Source: Tabrizicola soli
Lineage (GTDB): Bacteria > Pseudomonadota > Alphaproteobacteria > Rhodobacterales > Rhodobacteraceae
NCBI RefSeq assembly: GCF_015999335.1
Contig: NZ_JAEACP010000016.1
Span: forward strand, 1-64,000
DNA: 64,000 nucleotides
Reading direction: 5' to 3'
In this document: positions 51,034-59,153 of the stretch, in pieces
Position numbering within the stretch: position 1 is the first letter of the stretch
Layout of the letters: the number at the start of each line of letters is the position of its first letter
The notes under the pieces: generated by a model
What the model saw: only the letters and a program-made list of their open reading frames with translations
What the model was told of the DNA's origin: nothing
Databases searched by the model: none
Position numbers and translations under genes: made by a program

Positions 51034-51939
51034 CTACGCGGGTTCCGTCGCTGCCGACCAATGCGCGCCGGAGGGGCCGGCGAGAAAGCCGTCGGACAAC
51101 CGGCCACCCGGCACCATCGGGCGCAGCATCGCCTCCAGCCCGGCGCCGTCGATCCGGCCCGCCAGCCTGTCGGCATAGCCCGCGCAGATCGCCCGGAAAC
51201 CCTGCGACTGCGGCGAGAGGCGCAGCGCGGCGACCCCGGCCTCCTCCAGCGCCGCGACCTGATGCGCCATGCTGGCCGTCGACTGGCTGAGCGTCTGCAC
51301 CCCGTTCACCGCAAGGAAGGACTGGCCGTCCAGCGTTTCCACGTCGCGGCCGTCCGGGTCCTGATCGCAGACGAACTGGCAGCTGTCCTTGGCGCGGTCA
51401 TGCAGCCGCGCATGGTAGCAGCGGCCCGAGATCGCGAGCGGCAGGCGGCCATGGCCCCAGACCTCGACCGGCACCCCTTCCTCGCGCCCCAGCCGCGCCA
51501 GCACGGCGATGGAGGCCAGGGTCAACTCTGGCGGCAGGCAGACCCGCCGCGCGCCGCGCCGGATCAGCCAGCGCAGCGTGCCTTCGTTGTAGATGTTGAC
51601 CAGCGGGCCGACCCAGAACGGCTGGCCCTCGGGGACATGCGCCAGCGCGGTCAGGTCATTGACCTCGACCGGCAGGCCCAGGTCCTGCAACTCGGCCGTA
51701 AGCTTCCGCTCGCGCTTCAGGGTGATCAGCGCGAGCGAGGTGATCGCGACCTCTTTCCCCGCCTCGACCAGCGCCTCGATCGCGCCGGGGATCTCGCCCT
51801 GCCAGAACGGCAGGCGTTTCGAGCATACCAGTTCGCCCAGCACGACGCGCGACACCGGCGCGTCCGAAAGCTCGCGGTAGAAGCCGCGCACGGTCTCGGC
51901 GGGCCAGAAGAAGAAGTTCGGGCCGACGGTGAGTTCCAT
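51034..51939 (-). CDS. ubiV: O2-independent ubiquinone hydroxylase subunit UbiV (U32 family)
   Basis: A 301-residue U32-peptidase-family protein. With UbiU it forms a complex that hydroxylates ubiquinone precursors without oxygen. The Fe-S cysteines of the family are in the expected order (LVCSKRLPFW early; GRCYHARLHDRAKDSCQFVC late). I chose the ATG at 51939 because GGAG lies 6 nt upstream, just before the UbiU stop codon; an ATG at 51945 would leave no spacing. Last gene of the ubiT-ubiU-ubiV unit. Confidence 0.93.
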   Translation of the reverse strand: MELTVGPNFFFWPAETVRGFYRELSDAPVSRVVLGELVCSKRLPFWQGEIPGAIEALVEAGKEVAITSLALITLKRERKLTAELQDLGLPVEVNDLTALAHVPEGQPFWVGPLVNIYNEGTLRWLIRRGARRVCLPPELTLASIAVLARLGREEGVPVEVWGHGRLPLAISGRCYHARLHDRAKDSCQFVCDQDPDGRDVETLDGQSFLAVNGVQTLSQSTASMAHQVAALEEAGVAALRLSPQSQGFRAICAGYADRLAGRIDGAGLEAMLRPMVPGGRLSDGFLAGPSGAHWSAATEPA

Positions 51940-51941
51940 GG

Positions 51942-52922
51942 TCATCTCCAGGTCTTGGCATAGGCGCCGGCGGTGGCGGCTTGGCCCTCGGTCAGGCGGG
52001 CGAGCACGCTTTCCGGCAGGGGCAGGCCCGCCGCCTGCGCCTCGACCGCGGCGCGGAAGGCGCGGACGACCTGCGCGACATAGGCGCGGCTGCGCTGTCG
52101 CCCCTCGATCTTCAGGGCCGAGACGCCCGCCTTCGCCAGCTTCGGGATCAGGTGCGTCGCATCCAGCGAGACCGGGTCCTCGAAGATATGCCCGGTCTGC
52201 TCGCCCGAGGTGAAGCAGCCCTTGCACAAGGTCGGATAGGGGGCGGGGGCGGATTTCGGCGTGCGATGGATGGTGAACCCCCCCAGCCGCGCGGCAAGAT
52301 CGCTGCCCTCCTCGGCATAGACGACGTGGCTCGCAGGAGAGCACACACCGTTCATGTTCGGCGACTGGCCGGTGGCGTAGGACGAGAGGGAACAGCGCCC
52401 CTCGGCCATGACGCAGAGGCCGCCGAAGACGAAGACTTCGGTCTCGACGTCGATCTCGCGATTGATCGCGGCGATTTCGTCGACGGTCAGCACGCGCGGC
52501 AGGACGACGCGCCTGACGCCGAAGGCGCTCGCATAAAGATTGATCGCATCCGGATTCGCCGCCGCCGCCTGCACCGAGAGATGCCGGCGCAAGCCCGGAT
52601 GACGGTCGGCGGCATGGGCGAGAAGGCCGATGTCGGCCAGGATCACCGCATCCGCCCCCGCCGCCTCGGCATTGGCCAGGGCGCGGTGCCACAGGGGTTC
52701 TGCCCCGGCGCGGGGAAAGGTGTTGATCGCGACCAGCACCTTGGCGCCCCGCGCATGGGCAAAGGCGACCGCCTCGGCCAGCTCCTCGGGCGAGAAGTTC
52801 AGGCCGGGGAAGTTGCGGGCGTTGGTCTCGTCGGCAAAGCCGCAATAGACCGCATGGGCCCCGGTCTCGACCGCGGCGCGCAGCGCGGCCGGAGTGCCGG
52901 CGGGGCAGACGAGTTCCATCAT
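51942..52922 (-). CDS. ubiU: O2-independent ubiquinone hydroxylase subunit UbiU (U32 family)
   Basis: A 326-residue U32 protein that starts ELVCPAGTPAALRAAV. It has the four Fe-S cysteines of UbiU (GLCVMAEGRCSLSSY, NGVCSPASH and LCKGCF). It binds a 4Fe-4S cluster and pairs with UbiV. Its start overlaps the ubiT stop by 4 nt and its stop lies 2 nt before the ubiV start, so the three are translated together. Confidence 0.94.
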   Translation of the reverse strand: MMELVCPAGTPAALRAAVETGAHAVYCGFADETNARNFPGLNFSPEELAEAVAFAHARGAKVLVAINTFPRAGAEPLWHRALANAEAAGADAVILADIGLLAHAADRHPGLRRHLSVQAAAANPDAINLYASAFGVRRVVLPRVLTVDEIAAINREIDVETEVFVFGGLCVMAEGRCSLSSYATGQSPNMNGVCSPASHVVYAEEGSDLAARLGGFTIHRTPKSAPAPYPTLCKGCFTSGEQTGHIFEDPVSLDATHLIPKLAKAGVSALKIEGRQRSRAYVAQVVRAFRAAVEAQAAGLPLPESVLARLTEGQAATAGAYAKTWR

Positions 52923-53446
52923 GGCAAGCCTCCGATTCGGTGCAGGTGCAGTCCCGTGGCGCGCTCGGCCCCGGCAAGGACCCGGCGCAGCGGCCGGGCA
53001 AAGGGACCGGACAGCGCGGCAAGCTCCTCGGTCAGGTCCAGTTCGGCATCGTCCATCGCATTGCGCAGCGCAAGGACGGCGGCCGTATCGCCCTCGACCG
53101 TCAGATCGCGCGAGAAGAACAGGGCATCGCCATCCTCGGCCCCGTGCATCATCGCGAGGAAGGCCGAGAGCGTCCCGGCGATCCGCGCGTCATGCGCGGG
53201 CGGGCGCGCGCGCGGATGCGCGGTCATGGCCGCGTCCTGCGGCTGCAGGAGCAGCACCCAAGGCAGGTCCAGCGGGTCGATCAGGAAGCGGCGGGCGGCA
53301 TGGTCGCCCAACCGGCGCAGCATCGCGGGATGGGCGTCCGAGAGGCGGCGGGTCAGGCGGCCCAGCAGCAGGTTCAGCGGCGGCAGCGGCAGGGGCCGGG
53401 CGGCAAGGCCGAGGGCACGCGGCAGGCGCGGCAGGGTGGGGGGCAT
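52919..53446 (-). CDS. ubiT: UbiT-type SCP2 sterol-binding domain protein
   Basis: A 175-residue lipid-carrier-like protein of the SCP2 fold (ALFFSRDLTVEGDTAAVLAL). In E. coli UbiT binds ubiquinone precursors for the anaerobic pathway. I chose the ATG at 53446 because AAGGA lies 7 nt upstream; an in-frame ATG at 53476 has no such site. First gene of the ubiTUV unit. An FNR-type box lies 53 bp upstream. Confidence 0.85.
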   Translation of the reverse strand: MPPTLPRLPRALGLAARPLPLPPLNLLLGRLTRRLSDAHPAMLRRLGDHAARRFLIDPLDLPWVLLLQPQDAAMTAHPRARPPAHDARIAGTLSAFLAMMHGAEDGDALFFSRDLTVEGDTAAVLALRNAMDDAELDLTEELAALSGPFARPLRRVLAGAERATGLHLHRIGGLP

Positions 53447-53499
53447 CGGGCGATCCTTGGTCGGTTGCCCTGTCATAGGCGAAGGAAGCCGCGCGGTGA

Positions 53500-53513
53500 T
53501 TGATCTTAGTCAA
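53500..53513. promoter_or_regulatory. FNR/NnrR-type box between ubiT and ubiD
   Basis: TTGATCTTAGTCAA matches the FNR-family consensus TTGAT-N4-ATCAA except for one base. It lies exactly 53 bp from the start codon on either side (53446 and 53567), so a single bound dimer could activate both divergent operons under low oxygen or nitric oxide. Confidence 0.65.
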
Positions 53514-53566
53514 GTCGCCGCGTCGCGCTTCGCGGTATCCGCATCGGCCAAAGGACCCATCCCGCC

Positions 53567-55051
53567 ATGCGCAGCCTGCCCGTCTTTTCCGATCTTCGCG
53601 CCTTCCTCGCCCATGCCGAGGCAGCCGGCGATCTGGCGCGCCTGTCGGCCCCGGTGGATCTGCGGCACGAGATGACCGCCGTCCAGCTTGCCGCCCTGCG
53701 CAAGGGCGGGCCGATCCTGCGCTTCGACGCCGCGACAAGCGAAGGCAAGCGCGCGGCGATGCCGGTCGTCGCCAACCTCTTCGGCACGCCCGCCCGGGTG
53801 GCGGCAGGCCTTGGCCTGCAGCTCGACGAGGTTCCCGCCTTCGGCGATTTCCTTGCCGCCCTGCGCAGCCCGGCCCCGGTGGAAGGCATGCGCGACGCCC
53901 TGTCGCGCTGGCCCGTCCTGCGGGCCGCGCTGCAGGGGCGCCCGAAACTCCTGCGCCATGCGGTGGCGCAAGAGCAGTCTGCACCATTGGATCTGTCCCT
54001 GGTCCCGGTGCAGACTCCCTGGCCCGGGGATGCCGGGCCACTCGTCACCTGGCCTGTCGTCGTGACCCGCCCACATGGGTCCGAGGCAGGCCAGGTGGCA
54101 CGCTACAACCTGGGCGTCTACCGGGCGCAGGTGATCGGCCCCGACCGCCTGATCCTGCGCTGGCTCGCCCATCGCGGCGGTGCGGCGCATCACCGCAGCT
54201 GGCTCCGCGCGGGTGAGCCGATGCCCGTCGCCATCGCGCTGGGGGCCGATCCGGCGACGCTGCTGTCGGCCGCCCTGCCCCTGCCCGAGACCGTCTCCGA
54301 GATGGCCTTCTCCGGTGTGTTGCGCGGCGCGCGGGCCGAGATCGTGGCCGCAAAAACCGTCCCGCTCCTCGTCCCCGCCAATGCCGAGATCATCCTGGAG
54401 GGGTGGGTCCACCCCGATGAGACCGCGCCCGAGGGCCCGTTCGGCGACCACACCGGCTATTACAACTCGGTCGAACCCTTCCCGGTGATGCGCCTCTCCG
54501 CCATCACCCACCGCCGCGATCCCTTGTATCTCACCACCGTTACCGGCCGGCCGCCCGATGAACCCTCGGTCATCGGCGAGGTCTTCAACACCCTCGCCCT
54601 GCCGGTGATCCGCGCCCAGATCCCCGAGGTCACTGACCTCTGGCTCCCCCCCGCCGCCTGTTCCTACCGCATGGCGGTGATCCAGATCGACAAGCGCTAT
54701 CCCGGCCAGGCGCGGCGGGTGATGCTGGCGCTCTGGGGGATGCTGGCGCAGTTCAGCTATACCAAGACCATCGTCGTCGTGGACCGCGACATCGACCCGC
54801 GCAACTGGGACGACATCGCCTGGGCCATGGCCACGCGGATGGACCCGGCGCGCGACGTGATGGTGCTGGACGGCACGCCGATGGACTATCTCGACTTCGC
54901 CTCCCCGCGCGAGGGGCTGGCCGGCAAGCTCGGGATCGACGCCACCACCAAGATCGGGGCCGAGACGACGCGGGAGTGGGGGCGCGTCATGGCCCTGGAC
55001 CCCGCGCATGAGGCACGCGCGACCGAGCTTCTGCGCGGGGTCATCCGATGA
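53567..55051 (+). CDS. ubiD: UbiD-family prenylated-FMN decarboxylase
   Basis: A 494-residue UbiD enzyme that would decarboxylate the 4-hydroxybenzoate-derived intermediate of ubiquinone synthesis. Family features include RYNLGVYRAQVI (~175), the Glu in ETVSEMAFSGVLRG, DETAPEGPFGDHTGYYN (~290-306) and VVVDRDIDPRNWDD. It is followed by its cofactor maker ubiX with a 4-nt overlap. Its location in an anaerobic cluster suggests it serves the oxygen-free pathway; another UbiD substrate is possible. Confidence 0.9.
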   Translation: MRSLPVFSDLRAFLAHAEAAGDLARLSAPVDLRHEMTAVQLAALRKGGPILRFDAATSEGKRAAMPVVANLFGTPARVAAGLGLQLDEVPAFGDFLAALRSPAPVEGMRDALSRWPVLRAALQGRPKLLRHAVAQEQSAPLDLSLVPVQTPWPGDAGPLVTWPVVVTRPHGSEAGQVARYNLGVYRAQVIGPDRLILRWLAHRGGAAHHRSWLRAGEPMPVAIALGADPATLLSAALPLPETVSEMAFSGVLRGARAEIVAAKTVPLLVPANAEIILEGWVHPDETAPEGPFGDHTGYYNSVEPFPVMRLSAITHRRDPLYLTTVTGRPPDEPSVIGEVFNTLALPVIRAQIPEVTDLWLPPAACSYRMAVIQIDKRYPGQARRVMLALWGMLAQFSYTKTIVVVDRDIDPRNWDDIAWAMATRMDPARDVMVLDGTPMDYLDFASPREGLAGKLGIDATTKIGAETTREWGRVMALDPAHEARATELLRGVIR

Positions 55052-55629
55052 CGGCCCGCGTCGTCCTTGGCGTCTCGGGTGCCTCGGGCGCGGCGCTGGC
55101 GCTGGACTGCGCGCGGGTCTTGCGCGCGGCAGGCGCGGCGGTGGAGCTGGTGCTCTCCGCCATGGCCGAACGCACGCTGGCGCTGGAGATCGGTCCCGGC
55201 GCGCGGGATGAACTGGTAAGCCTCGCCGAACGCCTGCACCCGGTGATCGACCTTGGCGCGGCCATCGCCTCCGGCTCGTTCCCGGTCCACGGCATGATCG
55301 TCGCCCCCTGCTCGATGCGCAGCTTGGCCGGCATCGCCAATGGGCTGGACGATAACCTCCTGACCCGCGCCGCCTCGGTCCAGCTCAAGGAACGCCGCCC
55401 GCTGGTCCTCCTTGCGCGCGAGGCCCCGCTGACGCTCGCGCATCTGCGCAACATGACCGCCGTGACCGAGATGGGGGCCGTGGTGATGCCCCCGGTCCCG
55501 GCCTTCTACCTGCGGCCCGAGACGACGGCCCAGATCACCGCCCAGGTCGCCGCACGGGCGGTCGACCTCCTGCGCATCGCAACCCCCCAGGCGCGCGCCT
55601 GGAACCCGGACGAAGGACAACAACCATGA
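55048..55629 (+). CDS. ubiX: Flavin prenyltransferase UbiX
   Basis: A 193-residue enzyme that makes prenylated FMN for UbiD. It has the Rossmann-like start VLGVSGASGAALALD, the phosphate-binding APCSMRSLAGIANGL and the ending TEMGAVVMPPVPAFY. It overlaps ubiD and ric by 4 nt at either end, so the three are co-translated. Confidence 0.95.
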   Translation: MTARVVLGVSGASGAALALDCARVLRAAGAAVELVLSAMAERTLALEIGPGARDELVSLAERLHPVIDLGAAIASGSFPVHGMIVAPCSMRSLAGIANGLDDNLLTRAASVQLKERRPLVLLAREAPLTLAHLRNMTAVTEMGAVVMPPVPAFYLRPETTAQITAQVAARAVDLLRIATPQARAWNPDEGQQP

Positions 55630-56288
55630 CCGAACTCTCTCCCTCTGCCATCGTCGGCGACATCGCCGGAACCCTGCCCGGCGCCGCCGAGGTCTTCCGC
55701 CGCAACGGCATCAGCTTCTGCTGCGGCGGCACGCTGTCGCTGTCCGAGGCGGCGGCGAAGCAGGGCCTCGCCGTGGATGCCGTGCTGGACGAACTGCGCG
55801 CGCTGGCGGCCGGCGCAGGCCGCGACGCCCCGTCCGAGACCCTGCCGCTGATCGACCACATCCTCGCCCGCTACCACGAAACCCACCGGACCGAGATGGA
55901 CTGGCTGATCCCGCTGGCGCAGAAGGTGGAAACCGTCCACGGCGACCATGACGAAGCCCCCCTCGGCCTGACCCAGGCGCTGATCGACCTGCAGGACGAG
56001 CTGGAAAGCCATATGGCAAAGGAAGAGCAGGTCCTGTTCCCGATGATGCGGCAGGGCGGGCATCCGATGATCGTCCACCCGATCGGCGCGATGCGGCACG
56101 AGCATGACCATGCCGCCGAGCTGCTGGCCCGGGTCGAGCATGTGACCAACGGACTGAACCTGCCCGAGGGGGCCTGCCGCTCCTGGACCGCGCTTTATAC
56201 CGGGCTGGCCAAGTTTTCCGAGGATCTGGTGACGCATATGCACCTGGAAAACACCGTCCTCTTCCCGCGCTTCGAGGCTGCTGCCTGA
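55626..56288 (+). CDS. ric: Iron-sulfur cluster repair di-iron protein (RIC/ScdA/YtfE)
   Basis: A 220-residue protein that repairs Fe-S clusters damaged by nitric oxide. The N-terminal ScdA-type segment carries the double cysteine in NGISFCCGGTLSL (~31-34). The hemerythrin-like domain has the di-iron ligands (HETHRTEMDWL, HMAKEEQVLFP, MRHEHDHAAELL, HMHLENTVLFPRF). It connects ubiX to nnrS in the same unit, fitting a nitric-oxide stress module. Confidence 0.93.
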   Translation: MTELSPSAIVGDIAGTLPGAAEVFRRNGISFCCGGTLSLSEAAAKQGLAVDAVLDELRALAAGAGRDAPSETLPLIDHILARYHETHRTEMDWLIPLAQKVETVHGDHDEAPLGLTQALIDLQDELESHMAKEEQVLFPMMRQGGHPMIVHPIGAMRHEHDHAAELLARVEHVTNGLNLPEGACRSWTALYTGLAKFSEDLVTHMHLENTVLFPRFEAAA

Positions 56289-56290
56289 CG

Positions 56291-57421
56291 GTGGCCGGGC
56301 TCTGGCGCGCGCCGCACCTGCCGCTGTTCCTGCTGGCGGCGGTCTGGGCGGCGCTGGTGCCGCTGGTCTGGCTTTCGCCCTGGGCCTGCGATCCCCTGGC
56401 CTGGCACCGGCAAGAGCTGGTGCTGGGCTTCGCGGGCGCGGCGATGGGGGGCTATCTCCTCTCGGCTCTGCCGCACTGGCTGAAACAGGCGGGCGGAGCG
56501 GGCAGCGTTTCCCCCCGCGCCACGGTGTTTCTGGTGCTGGCATGGCTTGCCGGACGGCTGGCGGGCGGGGCCTGCCTGCCGGACGGGCTGGCGCTGGCCG
56601 GGCAGGCGCTTTACCCCGTCGGCCTGGCGCTTTGCCTCGCGGTTCCGGTGGGTCGCACGGGGGCATGGTCCCGCTTGCCGATCGCGCTGGCCCCGCTCGG
56701 CCTCCTTCTCGTCGCCTTCCGCCTGCGGCTTGACGGCGACGGGCTGACCGCCGTCCTCGTCATGGCCCTTCTCGTCGCGCTGGTCGGGGGGCGGATCGTA
56801 CCGGCCTTCCTCGCCGCCCGCGCCGGGTCCCGCGCCTCGCGCCCGCCGCTGCCGCGCGGGGGGCGGCTGGCGGATCTGGTCACGGCCCTCGCGCTGGCGC
56901 TGCACCTTGGCGGCGCGCCCGAGGTCTGGACCGGCGTCACCCTCCTGACGGCCGCGCCGGCCCAGGCCCTGCGGATGCTGCGCTGGCCCCTGGCCCCGGC
57001 CCTGCGCCCCCGGCAGGGCGACCTCCTCCTCCTGCTGGCGGCCTGGCTCTGGCTGCCGCTGGGCCTCGCCCTGGTCGGCGCGGCGCTTGCCGGCCTCTCG
57101 CCCCTGCCCGTCCCCGCCGCCCTGCACGCCCTGACGATGGGGCTGATGGGCGGCATGATCCTTGCGGTCATGGCCCGATCCTGGATGATCCGCGCGCCGG
57201 GACGGCTGCAGGTCGGGCGGGTCACGGCGGCGGCTTTCCTTCTGGTGCAGCTTGCCGCCGCCCTTCGGCTTGCCCTGGCTGATCCCCTGCTCCCGCTGCT
57301 GGCCTGGAGCGCGGGCTGGGCCCTCGCCATCCTGGAGAGCGCCCGCGCCATCCGCCGCCCGGTGCCGCATCCGGTGCTCAGCGCGCGGCGCAGCCTTACG
57401 GGCACGGCCCCGCCTTCCTGA
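56291..57421 (+). CDS. nnrS: NnrS family membrane protein
   Basis: A 376-residue integral membrane protein with about ten to twelve helices and a GTG start two bases after ric. NnrS-family features include the helix with PHWLKQAGG and TMGLMGGMILAVMARSW. NnrS binds heme and copper and relieves nitric-oxide stress in other denitrifiers. Last gene of the ubiD-ubiX-ric-nnrS run. Confidence 0.88.
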   Translation: MAGLWRAPHLPLFLLAAVWAALVPLVWLSPWACDPLAWHRQELVLGFAGAAMGGYLLSALPHWLKQAGGAGSVSPRATVFLVLAWLAGRLAGGACLPDGLALAGQALYPVGLALCLAVPVGRTGAWSRLPIALAPLGLLLVAFRLRLDGDGLTAVLVMALLVALVGGRIVPAFLAARAGSRASRPPLPRGGRLADLVTALALALHLGGAPEVWTGVTLLTAAPAQALRMLRWPLAPALRPRQGDLLLLLAAWLWLPLGLALVGAALAGLSPLPVPAALHALTMGLMGGMILAVMARSWMIRAPGRLQVGRVTAAAFLLVQLAAALRLALADPLLPLLAWSAGWALAILESARAIRRPVPHPVLSARRSLTGTAPPS

Positions 57422-57507
57422 TCCCCCGCGACAGCAAAGCGGCTTTCGCTGCGGCGCCAGATGGTCCAAAGAGGCGATCAGGGAATTCCGGTAATGGGCG
57501 GCTGCTG

Positions 57508-58209
57508 ATGAAATCCGAACACATTGCCCTCGCGCGGCGGTCGCTGCTTCTGGCGGCGGCTCCGGAATCCGTGGCCAGGGCCGTGCTGGAAACCGCCCGC
57601 TTGCGGAACTTCGCGCGGGGCGAGACCATCTTCCTGCAGGGCGAGCGGGCCAGCGCGATCTATATCGTCGCGGACGGCTGGGTGAAGCTCTACCGGATCG
57701 CGCCCTCGGGGGCCGAGGCAGTGGTGGGGGTCTTCACCAAGGGCGCGAGCTTCGGCGAGGCGGTGGCCTTCCGGCACGACACCTACCCGGTCGCGGCCGA
57801 GGCGGTGACCGACACCAGCCTGATCCGGATCGAGGCCGACGCATTCCTGCGCCAGATCCGCGAGAATCCCGAGGTGGCGATCTCGATCCTGTCGGCAACC
57901 TATGCCCACCTGCACAACCTCGTGGCCCAGGTCGAGGCCCTGAAGGCGCAGACCGGGGCGCAGCGGGTGGCGGAATTCCTGCTGGAGCTGGCCCCCTGCG
58001 CGGAAGGGGCCTGCGAGGTGACGCTGCCCTATGACAAGGTCCTGATCGCGGGCCGCCTGGGAATGAAGCCGGAGAGCCTGAGCCGGGCCTTCGCGCGACT
58101 GAAGGAACAGGGGGTGACGATCCGGCAGAACCTGGCCTCGATCGAGGATGTGGCGGCGCTGCGGGACTATGTCGAGGAAGACCCGGCGCGGGCCTGGTCG
58201 AAGGGTTGA
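57508..58209 (+). CDS. Crp/Fnr-family regulator (NnrR/Dnr type)
   Basis: A 233-residue regulator. The cyclic-nucleotide-like sensing fold is at ~25-135 (GETIFLQGERASAIYIVADG), followed by a winged helix-turn-helix whose recognition helix reads GMKPESLSRAFARL. The E..SR pattern matches FNR-type TTGAT sites. There are no N-terminal cysteines for an Fe-S cluster, so oxygen sensing as in FNR is unlikely and heme-based NO sensing as in Dnr/NnrR is more plausible. Between nnrS and nor, it probably acts on the boxes at 53500 and 63816. Confidence 0.88.
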   Translation: MKSEHIALARRSLLLAAAPESVARAVLETARLRNFARGETIFLQGERASAIYIVADGWVKLYRIAPSGAEAVVGVFTKGASFGEAVAFRHDTYPVAAEAVTDTSLIRIEADAFLRQIRENPEVAISILSATYAHLHNLVAQVEALKAQTGAQRVAEFLLELAPCAEGACEVTLPYDKVLIAGRLGMKPESLSRAFARLKEQGVTIRQNLASIEDVAALRDYVEEDPARAWSKG

Positions 58210-58220
58210 GGGTGGAGGGC

Positions 58221-58236
58221 TGTCCACGCGTGGACA
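58221..58236. promoter_or_regulatory. Perfect 16-bp palindrome between regulator and norF
   Basis: TGTCCACGCGTGGACA is a gapless perfect palindrome in the 87-bp convergent gap between the Crp/Fnr gene and norF. No T-run is next to it, so it is not a clear terminator. It may be a protein-binding site or an mRNA end structure. Confidence 0.4.
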
Positions 58237-58296
58237 ATCTGGCGCGTCCCGCCTTTTCAATGGGTTATGCGCGGGCATTTACCGGGCGTTAACACC

Positions 58297-58542
58297 TCAG
58301 GCCGCAAGCGCGAGCCCGGCGAAGGTCAGCATCAGGAACGCGAGGCCGAGGTCGAAGCCGCGCAGCCAGGCGGGTGCGACGGCAAGGCCGAGATAGTCGC
58401 GCAGGATCACATGCGCCTTCAGTCCCGCAAGCAGCAACACCGGCAGCACCAGCGCCGCGCCGCCAAGACCCGAGGCCGCGAAGGCGGTGGAGGCGGCGGA
58501 GAGGACGATGAGCAGCGCCCAGGCTTTGGTCACGCGGCTCAT
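58297..58542 (-). CDS. norF: NorF-type small membrane protein (cytochrome c oxidase subunit IV-like)
   Basis: An 81-residue protein with three hydrophobic segments (WALLIVLSAASTAFA; LPVLLLAGLKAHVILRDYLG; LGLAFLMLTFAGLALA), like oxidase subunit IV. In Paracoccus NorF is the last nor gene and is needed for full NO reductase activity. Its start overlaps the norE stop by 4 nt. Confidence 0.85.
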   Translation of the reverse strand: MSRVTKAWALLIVLSAASTAFAASGLGGAALVLPVLLLAGLKAHVILRDYLGLAVAPAWLRGFDLGLAFLMLTFAGLALAA

Positions 58543-59153
58543 AGCAGGTAGACCACGGGAAAGAGAAGGACCCAGACCAGGTCCACCATGTGCCAGAAGG
58601 CCGCCCCGGTCTCGACCGCCTTCGGGGTGCCAAGCCAGCCCACGACGGCCAGAAGCACCATCCCCGCCAGCACATGCGCGGCGTGGAATCCGGTCAAGAG
58701 GAAGCTGAAGGTGTAGAAGGCGTGGGTCTCGGTACCGATCCCCTGCGCGAAGAGGTCGGCATATTCGCTGCCCTTCAGGACCAGGAACACCGCGCCAAGG
58801 AGGATCGCCGGGACCAGCAGCAGGCGCAGGCGGCGGGTCTGCCCGGCCTCGGCCGCGCGGGTCGCGAGGGCGGCCAGCCAGCCGGAGGTCACGAGGACGA
58901 TGGTGTTGGCGGCCGCGCCGGTACGGTGCAGATGGGCCTGCGCCTCGGCAAAGCCCTGCGGATCGGTCAGGCGGACCGAGAGGAAGGCCAGGAGGCCGGC
59001 GCCGAAGACGGCGATCTCGGAGAGAATCAGCACCCACATCAGAAGCTCGCCGGGGAGCTGGCCGGGCGGGTGCTCGTCGTGCGACTTCGTCTCCTCCTCG
59101 CGGGTGGGGACGGTCTGCGACGAGGCAGGAAGTGACCGAGGAGCGTCGCTCAT
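58539..59153 (-). CDS. norE: NorE, cytochrome c oxidase subunit III-like protein
   Basis: A 204-residue protein with five membrane helices and subunit III features (LMWVLILSEIAVFG; FYTFSFLLTGFHAAHVLAG; FWHMVDLVWVLLFPVVYLL). It has a soluble N-terminal tail of about 35 residues. NorE is required for normal NO reductase activity in Paracoccus. Start and stop both overlap neighbours (norD, norF) by 4 nt. Confidence 0.92.
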   Translation of the reverse strand: MSDAPRSLPASSQTVPTREEETKSHDEHPPGQLPGELLMWVLILSEIAVFGAGLLAFLSVRLTDPQGFAEAQAHLHRTGAAANTIVLVTSGWLAALATRAAEAGQTRRLRLLLVPAILLGAVFLVLKGSEYADLFAQGIGTETHAFYTFSFLLTGFHAAHVLAGMVLLAVVGWLGTPKAVETGAAFWHMVDLVWVLLFPVVYLL

